64,000 nucleotides of DNA from Pycnopodia helianthoides (lineage: Eukaryota > Echinodermata > Asteroidea > Forcipulatida > Asteriidae). Every line of letters begins with the position of its first letter. Within the stretch, counting starts at the first letter, position 1. The notes below the pieces were generated by a model. It saw only the letters and a list, made by a program, of their open reading frames with translations, was not told the origin of the DNA and did no database searches. The DNA lies in NCBI GenBank assembly GCA_032158295.1, contig CM063255.1, forward strand, positions 16,644,094-16,708,093, written 5' to 3'. Below are positions 33,438 to 47,169 of the stretch, piece after piece. The translations under genes and the position numbers were made by a program.

Positions 33438-34020
33438 TATAAAGACAGCAAGCTTGTTGCTTGAGCTAGTTATTATTAAGTTACATTTTATTATAGCTTA
33501 TTTTGATTTAATATTTGTTAATGTTTGGTAAATTGTATTATTTTGTGTAGCATTCTGTCATCCAATTTTTTATCCAATTAATGGTATAATTGTTTACAAG
33601 TATCTGTTGTAGGGTGGGTGTTTTAGACTAATGTCATCAAACCAATGTATGCACCAAGTGCCACTTTCATAAACGTCTGTTTATCTCAACGTTAGCTCTT
33701 TAGTATCTGTTTTTCATCACTATTAATAAGATTTGAAGTTATTATGTTATTTTAAATTTAAGTGTTCAGTTTCTGTTGCCAGGTTGTTGAACATTATTCA
33801 TGTATGGCTTATAGTGTGAAATAAATACATAATGTTTTGATCGAGTAACAAAAAAGAAGGTCTTGTTTTGTAATAAATCATTGTTTTATAAAAGTCCCCT
33901 GTTGCATCATCAAATTGTGCAGGACGCTTTGTCCTTTCTCTTTTCTCCTTTGTTCTTTGTCCAGGATGCAATGGCTGCAGCTTTTCCCTTGTATTTTATG
34001 AAAATCTCATAGGTATCTCT

Positions 34021-34045
34021 TGACCTTTGACCTGACCTTTGACCC
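34021..34045 (+). promoter_or_regulatory. Two DR1-type nuclear receptor half-site pairs (copy A)
   Basis: TGACCTTTGACCT followed directly by GACCTTTGACCC: each is a direct repeat of TGACC(T) spaced by one base, the DR1 pattern bound by HNF4/RXR/PPAR-type receptors. Copy B has more units. There is no proof of function; it may be a small minisatellite. Confidence 0.35.
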
Positions 34046-35299
34046 TTTAAAATAATTACTCAAAAGATTGACTTTTTATGACAATTGGTTTATTTGTATA
34101 ATTTTGTTTTTATTTTCATGACTGATTAAGCAAACACAACAAGATGTACTTTATTACAACTGTTTAAGTACAAGTCGAGCATTCAAATAAACTTATTTTT
34201 AAAGCAAACTTCAAACTTTTTAGGTACAATTTTAACATTGAAATAAACCTCATTTTACGCAAACCTCGTACAGTTTAGATATAAGTTTAACACTGGGAAA
34301 TAAACTCAAAGAGGGAAGGTTAATAAACACAGTAGGAATGTAAAAAGATGCAAGCTTGGTCAGCTACACAAATATTTCTAAACTAAATAATTGTTTTTAG
34401 AAGTATTACAGTTGTTAACTAGATTTCACTTGGATTTTATTTATTGTCATTGTTTTATAGTTTACTCTACATTGTTTGTTTTTATGTAAAGACCTTTCTT
34501 TTGTTTATAAACACTGACCACCATTTTGTACAGGCAGGCTTGAATATCACAAAATGTATAACATTTACAACATTTTCCATGAAGAATATGTGAGCTTTTT
34601 GCTTGTGGTACGGTAGCACAATTTATGTTAGTGATATGGATAATTTGGTTATTTTCTTAAATTATGTTTTTTTGTGTGCAGTAAAGGCTGCTTGTACTTT
34701 TGCCAACCACTTTTTTAGGCCTAGTTTGTTAATCTATAAACTGAGAAAATTTAAAATTTGAATGGAAAAGATTATGGTGGCATTTCATGAAGTGCATTTT
34801 TTTAACGTTACAAACTGACTTTAATTTGGGTCAGATTTGATGCAAACCTACACAAATTGGGTTGTGCAAATACTCATCATGCAGTCGGGCACTGTAAAAT
34901 AATTTTCGACTTTTATTTTTTGTTAAGTATTTGAAACATAAGGATTCGGTTATTCGGAGGTTTTGTGCACACAGAAGCTGAAGTGCGCCCTCTAATTCCG
35001 CTATTGAAATGTCCGTGTAAAACAAACTTCTTCTGATTTTCACCAAATCCCACTCGTACTCCATGAAATTTACAGTTTTTCTTCCGTAAAAGAAACACTT
35101 CTGAATAATAACTTTGCACCTTGTAAGTACCGTGTGTTCTGAACTTCTCTTTTTAAGGCCGAGATGTGGCATATGATTAAAAGTGCATGCGTCATTTGCG
35201 TCGTGATATTTTGTCCAATTGTGTTGGCCTGTTTTTAATGACGTCAACTGGCGCCATAAGGGAACGACTTCGATGCTGACGGTACTGTACTGCAACATC

Positions 35300-35409
35300 A
35301 TGGCCGCAGTTGATGACCATCACCAATGCTTTGCCATTTTTGATGTGGGGATTTCTCCATTTCACAAGATTCAATGCAGGCCAATTTGCTTCGTCAATCA
35401 AGGACACAG
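35300..35409 (+). CDS. Candidate first coding exon, MAAVDD (copy A)
   Basis: The ATG sits in a good context (CATCATGGCC) and opens MAAVDDHHQCFAIFDVGISP, then CRPICFVNQGHR, before a possible donor (CACAG|gtttgt). The upstream ~120 bases are CpG-richer than the surroundings, as in a promoter. The same exon is in copy B with four to five amino-acid differences. It would end in phase 2, the phase needed by the open cassette at 61865. No domain was recognised and no downstream exon is evident for copy A. Confidence 0.35.
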
Positions 35410-36361
35410 GTTTGTTGAATTATATTATTAAAAAATGTTCGTCTGCTACCTTGAAAAATCCCCCTTTTTGGCGCGCTATGTTGCATTGGTTTTCTACATT
35501 CACCAGTATTCAGGAAAGAAACTGAAACATTCCACATTAATCATCATATCCTCTGTTCATCATTACTCTTCGTTGTTGCATGAATTTATATGGGGAAAAG
35601 ACCAGTAGGTAACTTATAGTAAAGACCAGGAGTGAAATTTAGCCTGCGTTTTACATGGACATGATTGAGAAGAACGATGTCGGTGGCAGATTTTGCTTTG
35701 CCCAATGTGGGGATGGGGCTAGTCAAATGAAATAACATCACCTCAAAACCAGTCTGAATTCACACTTGATATAAAGTGTTGCAATTTTTGTTTGACTATA
35801 GTCCCCTGTCATTTGGTCTGACCCTGTCACATGAACAAAAACGTGGAGGTGAAGAGGTGGACTAGGATCAGTGTTTTTGCAAGGTGGGGGTGATGTGTGA
35901 GGCGACGAGTTTTGTTGGGGGGGCAGATTCTTGTTGTCAACACTGTTATTTCAAGAAAATGTTTTGATATCTTATGTAGCAAAGCATAGGACATTTATTT
36001 GTATGGGCGCAGCCCTGGGGCGGTCACCCCCACACACTTTTTGAAGGGTGGGGGAACACTCACTTTATCATATCCCCCAGGTTTTTTCAACTTGTGTATC
36101 TCATAAAGGGCACTTTAGTGTGCTATCTCCAGACCAGTATTAGCTCTATTCCTCTAAACTCTTGTAGCTCTCAAGTTGTAAGCAAGAGGACTTTAGAAGG
36201 CTCCTGTCTACTGTATCTTTACTTATGTCGATGTACTATCTGTAAAGCTTAACCCTATACTAGTAATAATGTAATGCCCCAAACCACTCGGCCATTTGCT
36301 CACTGGGCATGGACCGCCCAAGAGTGGCCTGTACTATTTAATGTACAATGCTTTACGCACT

Positions 36362-36591
36362 TTAACCTTCCTACTCTCAGTGACTCTTGGCAACATTTTC
36401 CAGTGAGTTGACCAACCATTTGAAACCATTCGACTGCCAAGGTTGTGTACGGTGGCACAACTGTGCCCAGAACTAACTGTGTACTGTGTACATGCATTCC
36501 CTCATGGTATCATATTGCAGGCTGGCATAGTTTATCCATCATTCAAAACCACAGTGAACGGTATTGAATGGTCAGACAGCAAGAGGGTTAA
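36362..36591 (-). mobile_element. 230-bp MITE, TTAA ends (reverse of the copy at 41469)
   Basis: The ends are TTAACCTTCCTACTCTC and GACAGCAAGAGGGTTAA. It is the same length and the reverse complement in order of the copy at 41469-41698. Terminal TTAA on both sides is compatible with a TTAA-targeting transposase (piggyBac/Kolobok type). It lies in the first tandem unit. Confidence 0.75.
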
Positions 36592-37263
36592 TGTATACTA
36601 CAAAAGCGACGATGTTTCCCTGTTTGGTGCTGACCGTATTGTGCATGTACAATTTGTTATGCACCATAATGTATACTACAACAGCAACGTTGCTTTGATA
36701 ATTTCGCTGGTTTTTTGCACATTTTCATTGACATCAACATTTTCCCCAAGTTTAGAAGTCAACGTTTTAGCTTCATAATTACACTAGAATAAGCACAAGG
36801 ATCAATCACCAAATTTTCAAATTTATGCCCAAGTTAAACTTTTAATTTCATTTTTAAAACAGTAATCTGATGACAATTGTTGTGGGACATGGGTTTATTG
36901 CCGCCCACTTATGCAAGATTACTCTATATGCCTTGCAATCTAGTTGATTTGTGAGAGAAAAATTTCATTTGAGCCAGTTGATGTTACAAAAATAATACCA
37001 GTAAAATGAAAAGATCGATATGAATCAAAAGTGCTTAAAATGTGAGTCTATTTATCAGTTTTTAGGCAAACGGAGGCTTGAATTTTCACCACCAAAAGCG
37101 TCAAAGTTCAGAGCTTGAAGGGGGCTTCAGTGGGGCTTCGCCCCTTGACCCCCAACCCCCCCTGAAGCTATAATACCGGGGGTGCCATTTCTGTTGACGA
37201 TGCAAATCTAACAAGTAATGCAGGAAGTTTGTCAATGTACAAATATAAGTTTCAAAACAGTTT

Positions 37264-37647
37264 TAAAGGAACATTACAGAACTGGTAAGAAAAAAACTTG
37301 TACTTTTTTTTTCACAGATTTACATAAAACTTACACGGTCTAATGATGATGATAGTAGAAAACATCCCTTGAAATATTTCTGTCTGAAACGCCATATTTG
37401 ATGAGAAATGAATAAACTGGTTTTCCGATTGGAGTTTATCGCTCAGTGAGCGTTTTATTCATTTTTTGAATCTATATGATTTCATGCAAATGTGTAATCG
37501 GTTTTTCACTATTTTCTGACCCAGATGGCCGTTCGATCTCAAACTTTTTCAGGTTTGTCAGTTTATATATATGGTGGATTACATAAAGTGCTTACACTGC
37601 CAGCAACTGTTTTGTTAGCAAAAACCAATTCTGTAATGTTCCTTTAA
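37264..37647. mobile_element. ~384-bp MITE with TTAAAGGAACATTACAG ends
   Basis: The left end TTAAAGGAACATTACAGAAC pairs with the right end TTCTGTAATGTTCCTTTAA. The inner order (TTCTGTCTGAAACGCCATAT; CTCAAACTTTTTCAGGTTTGT) follows the 16186 and 13488 elements. It sits between tandem units 1 and 2 and is absent from units 2 and 3. Confidence 0.8.
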
Positions 37648-40210
37648 GATTCATCTTTAAAACAAAATAGAGTTGTTGAGGGATAATTCATGAAGGACCT
37701 TGTTAACATACACGAATGATGTCCATCGGCAAACCCAGGGTCGGGGGCAGGGTTGATGTGCATGAGAGGGAGGAAGGTTGTTGAAGAGTAAAAGTTGTGT
37801 GATTGTGTGGGGATGGTGCTAGTCAAATGAAATAAAATCACCTCAAAACCAGTTCAACTTCACATTAGTAATTATTACTGCCAATTTTTGTGACTGTACT
37901 CCCCTGTCATTTGGTCTGACCCTGTCACATGAACGAAAACGTGGAGGCGATGGGGTGGACTAAGATCAGTGTCTTTGCAAGGTGGGGGTGATGTGAGAGG
38001 GTACGAGTTTAAGGTGACTCAAGCAGTATTTAGATTTAGTTGGGGGCAGATTCTTGTCGTCAACATTGTTATTTCAAGAGTTGTTTTGATATCTTATGTC
38101 GCAAATCATCTACATAGGACATTGATTTGCATGGGCGTCAATCCTTGGGCAATAACATTCCCCTCCCCCTCCCACTTTTTGAAGGGTGGGGGACACTCAC
38201 TTTATCAAACCCCCCTCCTAGTTTTTTTAAAACCTTAATTTGTATCTCATATAGGGCACTTTAGTGTGCTATCTCCAGACTATTAGTTAAACTCTTGTAG
38301 CTTCTCAAGTTGCAAGCAAGAGGACTTATAAAGGCTACTGTTTACTGTATGTTTACAAAAATATTTCCAGGAAAACAAAAGGCTTGTTATGAATCAAAAG
38401 TGCTTAAAAATTGCGTATTTTTCTCGGTTTTTAGGCATACAGAGGCTTGATTTTTCAACCCCAAAAGCGCAAAAGCTCAGAGCTTGAAGCCCCTGGACCC
38501 CACCGGCTGTTACCTTATTTTTTAAGCCTCCCCCCAGCTATAATACCGGGCATGCCGTTGCTGTTTACAATGCAAATCTAACAAGTAATGTAGGAAGTTT
38601 GTCAGTGTACAAATTTTAATTTCATAACAGTTTTAAGATTCATCTTTAAAACAAAGAAGAGATTTTGAGGGATAATTCATGAAGGACCTTGTTAACATAC
38701 ACGAATGATGTCCATCGGCGAACCAAGGGGTGGGGGCAGGGTTGACATGCGAGGGAGGGAGGAAGGTTGTTGAAGATTAAATAGTTGTGTGATTGTGTGG
38801 GGATGGTGCTAGTCATGAAATAAAATCACCTCAAAACCAGTTCAACTTCACATTAGCAATTATTACTGCCAATTTTTATGACTGTATACTCCCCTGTCAT
38901 TTGGTCTGACCCTGTCACATGAACGAAAACGTGGAGGCGATGGGGTGGACTAAGATCAGTGTCTTTGCAAGGTGGGGGTGATGTGTAAGGGGACGAGTTT
39001 AAGGTGACTCAAGCAGTATTTAGATTTAGTTGGGGGCAGATTCTTGTCGTCAACATTGTTATTTCAAGAATTGTTTTGATATCTTATGTCGCAAAGCATC
39101 TACATAGGACATTGATTTGCATGGGCATCAATCCTTGGGCATCAACATTCCCCTCCCCCTCCCACTTTTTGAAGGGTGGGGGACACTCACTTTATCAAAC
39201 CTCCCCCCTAGTTTTTTGAAAACCTTAATTTGTATCTCATATAGGGCACTTTAGTCTGCTATCTCCAGAATATTAGCCATCAACTCTTGTAGCTCCTCAA
39301 GTTGCAAGCAAGAGGACTTATAAAGGCTACTGTCTACTGTAGGTTTACTTATGGCAATGCACTGTGTGTAAAGCTTAACCCTTTAGATACACTAGTCACT
39401 GTAATGCCCGAAACCACTTGGCTATTTACTCACCGGGCATGGACCGCCCAAGAGCGGCCTGTACTATTTACTGACAATGCTTTACACACTACAAAAGCAA
39501 TGATGTTTCTATGTTTGGTGCAAACCAATTGTACATGTACAATGCGGTATACATTGCGGTATGCACCAAAATGTACATGTACATGTATACTATACAACAG
39601 AAACAATGCTTTAATACTTTCGCTGGGCTTTTGCACGCTATCATTGAAATTTTCGAAATTGAAGTTAGAAGTCAACGTTGTACATGTAGTTTCATAATTA
39701 CACTAGAATATTAAGAACAAGGATCAATCACCAAATTTTCAAGTTTATGCCCAAGTTAAACTTTTAGTTTCATTTTTAAAACAGTAATCTGATATGACGG
39801 TTATTGTGCGCACCACTTTCGCAAAATAAAGGATTATTGGTGGGACGTGGGTTTATTGCTGCCCACTTATTCAAGGTTACGTCCATGTGCCTCGCAGTCT
39901 AGTTGATTTGTGAGAGTAAAATTTAATTTGAGCTACTGGATGTTACAGAAAAAATTACAGTAAAATTAAAAGATCGATATGAATCAAAAGTGCTTAAAAA
40001 GCGAGTCTATTTCCCGGTTTTTAGACATACGGAGGCTTGATTTTTCATCCCCCCAAAACGCCAAAGCTCAGACCTTGAAGGGGGCTTTGCCCCCTGGACC
40101 CCCAGTGTGGCTTTGCACCTGGATTCCACCAGGGGCCGTAACGCCGGCCTCTGGACCCCACCAGCTAAAACCTTGTTTTGAGCCCCCCCCCCCCAAGCTT
40201 TAATATGTAG

Positions 40211-41468
40211 TTGCTATAGAGTTTGTTGGAAAAGTTTGCTAACTTTGTGGACAAATTTGAATGCTTATTAGCACAAACCTTTTGTGTACAATCCACATAA
40301 TTTCAACTTTCAACCATACTTTGTTGAGTTCCCTCAACATCTCCTATGCAAAAATTAAGTAATCAGCTCCTCTGTTTTAAAAAGGGGACCAGCTTGCCTG
40401 GCTACCCAGCATGGTAAAGCATACAAGCTCATAAGTGAATTCATTTATATTTCTTTGCCCAGAAATTGTGATTTCAGCTTTCAACCAGCTCTTCTGATAT
40501 AAAGGGGACCAGCCTGGCTACGCAGAGTGATAAAGCATACCAGCTGTTTATTGAATTCATTTACATTTCTTTGCCTGGAAATCGTAATCATTTTGACATA
40601 AATTGTTGCATTTAAAAAAAAATGTTTACCATAGCTTTGTTTATTTATTGTTGATTGTAATTTTCAGTGTTTTACGCTGTTTTCTTGTAATTACTTGAGA
40701 ATTTAGCTTTTCTTTGCAATGCATTTTCAGTTCTGTACAAAAAATATGTATATTATGTATTTGTTTTTACATTACAAAATTTACAGTAACCTGAATCAAA
40801 TTATATAGACAGAACTATCAATGATCACACGTGTTGGCTTTATTGCCAGGCCTGGAATTACACAAAGACCACAGAGGACATGGCCTCCATTGCCCTGGTC
40901 TTGACCTTTGTGCCCTATCAAATTTTTCCAAAGATTTTCAAATGGTAGTGCCCTTTGCAAAATGAAAATGGCCTTCCCCTCTCAAAGATGAAATTCCACT
41001 GGCCTGTACTGCACTGGGTGAACCAGCCTAGTCCCCTGTCAAATTGTAGCAGCTTAACTCTTTATTGTTGCATAGATGTAGAGAGAATCCAACAGGGTGT
41101 GTTTGTTGAACCCACGTTGAGTTAAAGCGCTCAGCTTGCAACATAACAGCATAATTTTTGGAGCTAACTTTGAGAATGTTTTGTAATGCCTAATGTGTCA
41201 CTCCATCAGAAAGTTTTATGATCAGTAAGTCTGCCGGATGTAAATAAGCATAAAGTTTTGGCTGCAAGCGTGCTAGGGCAAAGGACACAAAGTGGTTTAG
41301 CACTTTTAGGCCTGTGAAACAAAATGTTTGTTTTTTCATTGTACATCATGTTATTGTAATGTTGAGACTTAATAGTATCTTCTCTAGGGACCTATGGAAT
41401 GTTCAGTTTGGATTCTTCATGCTAATTCATTTTACTAAATTAGGTGACAATTTTCTGTTTCAAATCTA
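40211..41468. other. Unassigned sequence with a diverged ~130-bp repeat pair
   Basis: AAAGGGGACCAGCCTGGCTA-like sequence occurs twice (about 40380 and 40500) followed by GTAAAGCATAC words. Nothing else recognised. Confidence 0.4.
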
Positions 41469-41698
41469 TTAACCCTCTTGCTGTCTGACCATTCAATACC
41501 ATTCAAGTGGTTTTGAATGATAGATAAACTATGCCAGCCTGCAATATGACACCATGAGGGAATGCATGTACACAGTACACAGTTAGTTCTGTGCACAGGT
41601 TGTGTCACCGTACACAACCTTGGCAGTCGAATGGTTTCAAATGGTTGGTCAACTCACTGGAAAATGTTGCCAAGATTCACTGACAGTAGGAGGGTTAA
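41469..41698 (+). mobile_element. 230-bp MITE with TTAA ends
   Basis: The ends are TTAACCCTCTTGCTGTC and GACAGTAGGAGGGTTAA, 230 bp overall, same length as the copy at 36362. Half of this element forms the tandem array in EXT1 intron 4, and another diverged copy lies at about 579-725. Confidence 0.8.
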
Positions 41699-42764
41699 AG
41701 GTAAATATTAAGGTCATTATGGCTAAAACAAAAGAAATCTTGGCTTGGACTGGCTTGCGGGGCATTTGTGTTTAACAAACACAACTTTTCTTGCTTAATG
41801 ACTGTTTCAGAGGTGGATTGTTTGATGTGTTACAGAATAGGAACGTTTTTAACTAAATCCAAAATCCAATTGTGCATCATACCTTTACAGGTAATTTGTG
41901 CTGCAGCTTAACATGTACATGCTCATAGGGCTCTAAATTGGGGGTGAAACCCACAAGACCTCGGGCCATGTATAGCTGGTCTTAAGTTTACTGGCCCAAC
42001 CCTTAATTCAATGGCCGCTGCCATGCAGTCCAGTGTAAATTACAAGCTCTGGTTCATATGGTACAGTGCCCTATATCATGACAAAATGCTTTATTTAAAT
42101 GTTTGACAAATCTTTGTTGCAATTATTGTTTAAAAAGAGAATCTTGAGCTAAAGAATTAAATGGCAAGCTGAAGATGACTCTTACTACTATAGGTTTTTC
42201 CCGACCAATTTCAACAAAAACTCATTCAATGTAACACCCGGCTCATTCAATTTTGTTTGAAAGTGAATGCTCAGCTGCATCAGCATTCAACAGTCAAAAG
42301 GAGTAAACTTCGTGTAGCCATATTCTGATGTGGAATTACCGCAGTTCAAAACAACAGTCTGCTAGTTTCAATTGATTTTAAAACTGCATTGGAATTCAAA
42401 GTTTATGATTGAAAATGGTATCAAATAAACATGAGAATAAACATTGTAATTCTTATTCCTTTAATTTTTGTAAACAAAATCAGAATTGGTAATTGATTAG
42501 TTTCAATCTGAAAGCTCACTCACTATTAAGTTCATACTAGTACCAATCTTCCAGAGAAGACTTTCTGTCTGAAATGCTATCAAAGGCAAGGAAATTGTAT
42601 TTGAAGACCCCCATGTCACTATTGCTTATTTCGATTGCCACACATTACTTTTGTAATAACTTCAACCAATCTGAGGTTTTACCGATCGTCATTTTTTAGA
42701 ACGATTGGAAGGTAACTTTTCATTGTCATCACATTAAAAGTACAACACTGTTTTCATTTTTTAA

Positions 42765-43067
42765 TTGATTATTGCTATTGCTTTCCTGTCTTTTAATCCC
42801 ATTGTCACAATATTGAAGTTTTTATATATTTTTTTATTTGCATGTACACTGGCTGAGTGTGGGAGCCTAGAGTTTCACACAGCTTTAACAACGGAACTTA
42901 CAGACGCCCCAAACAGCGGACCTTGCAACACCAGGGGCTCTGTACCCAGGCCCTGGAGCTCTGTGTCCACTAGACTTGGACCGGTCAGCTTGTATCATCA
43001 CTGTAGGCAATCAGCTGAAATACTGCTAGATTGCTTGGACTTGCACTTCTTCAATAACCTGCACTGA
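42765..43067 (+). CDS. Hypothetical 100-codon frame (copy B)
   Basis: The frame starts MIIAIAFLSFNPIVTILKFL (hydrophobic, could act as a signal sequence) and continues TLAECGSLEFHTALTTEL and PNSGPCNTRGSVPRPWSS. In copy A the 4.1 kb insertion lies just upstream of the ATG region and a small indel changes the N-terminal part. No homologous family recognised. Low confidence that it is translated. Confidence 0.2.
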   Translation: MIIAIAFLSFNPIVTILKFLYIFLFACTLAECGSLEFHTALTTELTDAPNSGPCNTRGSVPRPWSSVSTRLGPVSLYHHCRQSAEILLDCLDLHFFNNLH

Positions 43068-43625
43068 TTAATTGTTAACATTAACCTATCACTTGGTCGA
43101 GCCTTATTACTTGCACCATAACTAAGCCTGTTATAAACAATCTTACAAACATCAATCTCTTTCCTTCACATTTTATTTTCTTTCATCCACATCACTCAAC
43201 AAACACTGCACAGTGCACACCTTATGCACTCTCTTCACATAACCCCAATACATAACTTTTCATTGCATGTAATTTTGAACTGAATTTGATTTATATCGTT
43301 TTGTTTTGCTTTTTGCTATGGGGGCATGCTGCAAGGGCCAAGATGATAACAGAGAACAGTTTATGTCTCTTCAGTGGGTTGAAAGATTCCGATGCAGTCT
43401 AAAGATGCTACTGAGTTGACAGTTCAATCAGGTAAAGTTATTCACGCCTAAGTACTAAGACAGTGGGAAATATTTGAATGTCCAAATCTTGAAATGAATT
43501 GCCTCCTTTTTGTATGTGCTGAGCCTAAGTCAAAATTGGCAATCGACTGACTGTCATACATAAAAATGAATATATTGGGTGGAAAAATAGGGAGACTGAC
43601 AGAATAGGGAGACTGCCAACATTAG

Positions 43626-43698
43626 GGCTAGATGGCTCAGTTGGTCGAGCAGCAGCATGATAATCTGGAGGTTCTAGGTTCAAGTCCTGCTTTAGTCA
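43626..43698 (+). tRNA. tRNA-like sequence (copy B), anticodon position GAT
   Basis: Paralogue of 27832-27904 with the same 73-nt layout. The loop is ATGATAA rather than ATGTTAA, so the anticodon position changes from GTT to GAT, and the acceptor 3' strand is TTTAGTC, adding a G-T pair. Change at the anticodon itself argues against a functional tRNA. Confidence 0.4.
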
Positions 43699-46600
43699 AT
43701 CAATGTTTCTTTGTTGAACCGAAAAAAATATAAGGAAAAAGCTTACAACTGTACCAGGTTTGATTTATGTTTTTCCAGGATATCTTGAAGACATTAAAGG
43801 AGATATGATGTTGACAAGTGACGTCTTGGAGATGAATGCATCACTAAATCAAGGAATGGTACCACATTTTTGTTTTCTTAGTTGTATATGTTCTTGGCCA
43901 GGTCCTGATGACCATGCAGAATGGTAACAAATTGACCTTAAAGGCTTGATACATGATTGGTGGTGATCTGAGGGACAGAAATGATGATTGCTACCTTTGT
44001 AAATACTTGATACCAGTACCAAAGGTCCTGACAAATGTTTTGAACTGGTATACATCATTAAAGAAAATTGTCCTCCAGTACTCAATTCTTTTTTCAATTT
44101 ACCAAATCACAGTATTAGTAAACATGTTTTTAAAAAATGGATGTCAATTGCAGCCCATGTACATCTTGTACATTTCTTAGTTTGATGAATGCATCACATG
44201 CAGGTTAGCTAACAAATAATAATAGTTACTTTCTTACAAATTCAGAATCTTTTTGTTTTGAGTTTTACTTTGTGTTATTCAGTTTGATGTTTGTTTGATG
44301 ACTGTGACTTTGATGTTTACGTAACGATCTGACTGAGTTGCTTGGATTGGGCTGTCACTGAATCTAGATTCACTCACTACAACAACAGGTAGATTTTGTT
44401 CCTGTTATCTCGTTACAAAGCTCGATCCATCCTTTTTGTGAATGTCTGTATTCTGTCCAACTTGTTTTAAACAATTTCTTTTTGGCTTGCCAAGGAGTGT
44501 TACTAAGCAGTATTCCTGTGGTGATCTCTGATCATTGGACTATATTTTCTCTAAACTATTTGTACTGATGTGATTACAACTTAACTGTCTTTCAGGTGAT
44601 TGTGACAACTGCTTTGATCTGTAAACATGGAACATGAAGATGGAGTGATGTCATGGTGCAAGGAGAGTGACCAGCGGCATGAGGAGACTGACATCCATGT
44701 TCTTACATCCCCATATTACTAGGTTCAGTTTCCGAATTTGAAGGTGAGAATTCTTCTCTGGAGTTGAACATAACCTGGAAGAGGTTTACCTTCATCTGTG
44801 AGCTGTCACACCCAAACATTTGTTAATCATGTCTTTTGAAGGCGTCAAAGATTTCTTAATCATAATTTTTGAGAATGTCAAAGATTTCTTAATCATATCT
44901 TTTGAAGACGTCAACATTGGCCATATATTAGATTTAAAAGCAATAAAATTTTGGAGTTGCTGTTAATGTGAAATCAAGGTTTAGTCAATTTGTCTTTGTT
45001 CTGCCCAAAAAGTATTTGAGAAAAAGGCTTACAACTGTACCAGGTATTATTTCTGTTTCTCCAGGATATCTTGGTGACTTGATTTGACATGGGTGGATAG
45101 TTTGCTGCTTTTGACCATGAAGACATCGATGGAGTTCTGATGTTGCCAAGTGACATCGTGGAGATAAATGCATCACTAAATCAAGAATTGAGTATCAAAT
45201 TTTGTTTTCTTAATTGGATATGTTCTTGGCTAGGTCCTGATGAAGACTGAGAGTGATAACAATATAATCTTAACGGCTTGATACATAATTGGTGGTGATC
45301 CGAGGAATAACAATGATGATTGCTATCTTTGTAAATACTTGATACCAGTACCAAATGTCCTGAGAAATGTTTTGAACTGATATGCAACATGAAAGAAAAT
45401 TGTCCTCCAGATTTGATTCTTATTTCGATTTACCAAATCACAGTAATCATGTTTGTGTAAAATGGAGCGCACTTGAATCACATGTACGTCTTGTATATAT
45501 TTTTCTTAGTTTGTTAAAAACATCACAGGCAGTTTAGCTAAAGAATAATGAAAGTTTCTTTCCTACAAATGCCATATTTAATGCATTATTTCTTGTTGTT
45601 TTTGGTTTTACTTTGTGTTATTCAGTTTGTTGTTGGTTTGATGACTGTGACTTTGGCGTTTACTCAACTATCTGAGTGAGTTGCTGGGATTGGCCTGTCA
45701 CTGAATCTAGAATCACTCACTACAACAAGAGGTAGATTTTGTTCCTGTTATTTCATTACAAAGCTCCATCCTTTGGATGAATGTCTGTAAATACATTGGC
45801 CTAATATTAGATTTAAAAGCGATAAGGTTTTGGAGTTGCTGTTTATGTGAAATCAAGGTTTAGTATTTTGTTTTTCCAACCCCAAAGTACTTAAGGAAAT
45901 GGCCTACATTTGTACCAGGCTTGATTTCTGTTTCTCCAGGGTAATTTGATGGCTTTATTCGACATGGGTTGACAGTTTGCTGCTTTCAACCATAAAGACA
46001 TTATACCAGGTTTGATTTATGTTTCTCCAGGAAAGCTTGATGACTTGATTTGACATGGGTTGACAGCTCGCTGCTTTTGACCATGAAGACAACAGTTGAG
46101 TTTTGATGTTGACGAGTGATGTCTTGGAGATAAATGCATCACTAAATCAAGGAATGAGTATCAAATTTTGTTTTCTTAATTGAATATGTTCTTGGCCAGG
46201 TCCCGATGACCACTCAGGATGGTAACAAATTAAACTTAAAGGCTTGACACATAATTGGTGGTGATCTGAGGAACAGAATCAATGATTGCTATCTTTGTAA
46301 ATACTTGATACCAGTACAATTGTCCTGACAAATGTTTTGAACTGGTATACATCATTAAGAAAATTACCCTCCAATACTCGGTTCTTATTCCAGTTTACCA
46401 AATCACAGTAAACTTATTAGTGAAAACATGACGTCAATTGCAGCACATGTACATCTTGTATATTTCTTAGTTGTTAAAAACATCACAGGCAGCTTAGCTA
46501 AAGAATAATGAAAGTTTCTTTCTTACAAATGCCATATTTAATGCATTATTTCTTGTTGTTTTTAGTTTTATTTTGTGTTATTCAGTTTGTTGTTGGTTTG

Positions 46601-47169
46601 ATGACTGTGACTTTGGCGTTTACTCAACAATCTGACTGAGTTGGTTAGATTGGTTTGTCACTGAATCTAGATTCACTCACTACAACAAGAGGTAGATTAT
46701 GGTCCTGTTATCTCATTAAAAAGCTCCATCCTTTGGATGAATGTCTGTAAATGTATTCTGTCCAACTTGTTTTTAAGAAATACTTTTTGACTTGCCAAGG
46801 AGGGTTCCTAAGCAGTATTCCTGCGGTGATCATTGGACTTTATTTTCTCTAAACTATTTGTACTGATGTGATTACAACTTCTGTCTTACAGGTGATTGTG
46901 ACAACTTCTTTGATGTAGGATTTCCTTGTCAACATGTAACATGAAGATGGAGTGATGTCATGGTGCAAGGAGAGTGACATGACGGCATGAGGAGACTGAC
47001 ATCCGTGTACCTACATCTCCATATCACCAGGTTCACTTATGGAATTTGAAGGTGAAATTTCTTCTCTTGAGTTGAACATAACCTGGTAGAGGTTAACCTT
47101 TATTTGTGAACTGTCACACCCAAACATTACTTTTAATCATACCTTTTGAAGACGTCAAAGATTTCTTAA

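Larger units (their letters stand above)
21925..35660 (+). repeat. Segmental duplication, copy A
   Basis: From TAATGACTGTTTCAAAGGTG to about GACCAGGAGTGAAATTTAGC this block matches 41797-57395 in the same orientation, with scattered substitutions and large indels. Insertions private to A are at 22901-26989 and 30090-31354; B has a longer 963-bp array. Shared parts include the tRNA-like sequence, SAM-like relics, hairpin run, DR1 motifs and the MAAVDD exon. Confidence 0.85.
35690..40210 (+). repeat. Three imperfect tandem copies of a ~1.0-1.3 kb unit
   Basis: The marker GGGGATGGTGCTAGTCAAAT or its variant occurs at about 35710, 37810 and 38797, and ATGAATCAAAAGTGCTTAAA at about 37020, 38390 and 39978. 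The second unit lacks part of the middle. The units contain G-rich stretches (AAGGTGGGGGTGATGTG) and no coding capacity. The block fills most of the space between the two duplication copies. Confidence 0.8.

Noticed and set aside
34831..35301. 156-codon minus-strand frame
   Set aside because: In copy B it is broken and shortened, no domain is recognised, and it is antisense to the candidate first exon and its promoter region.
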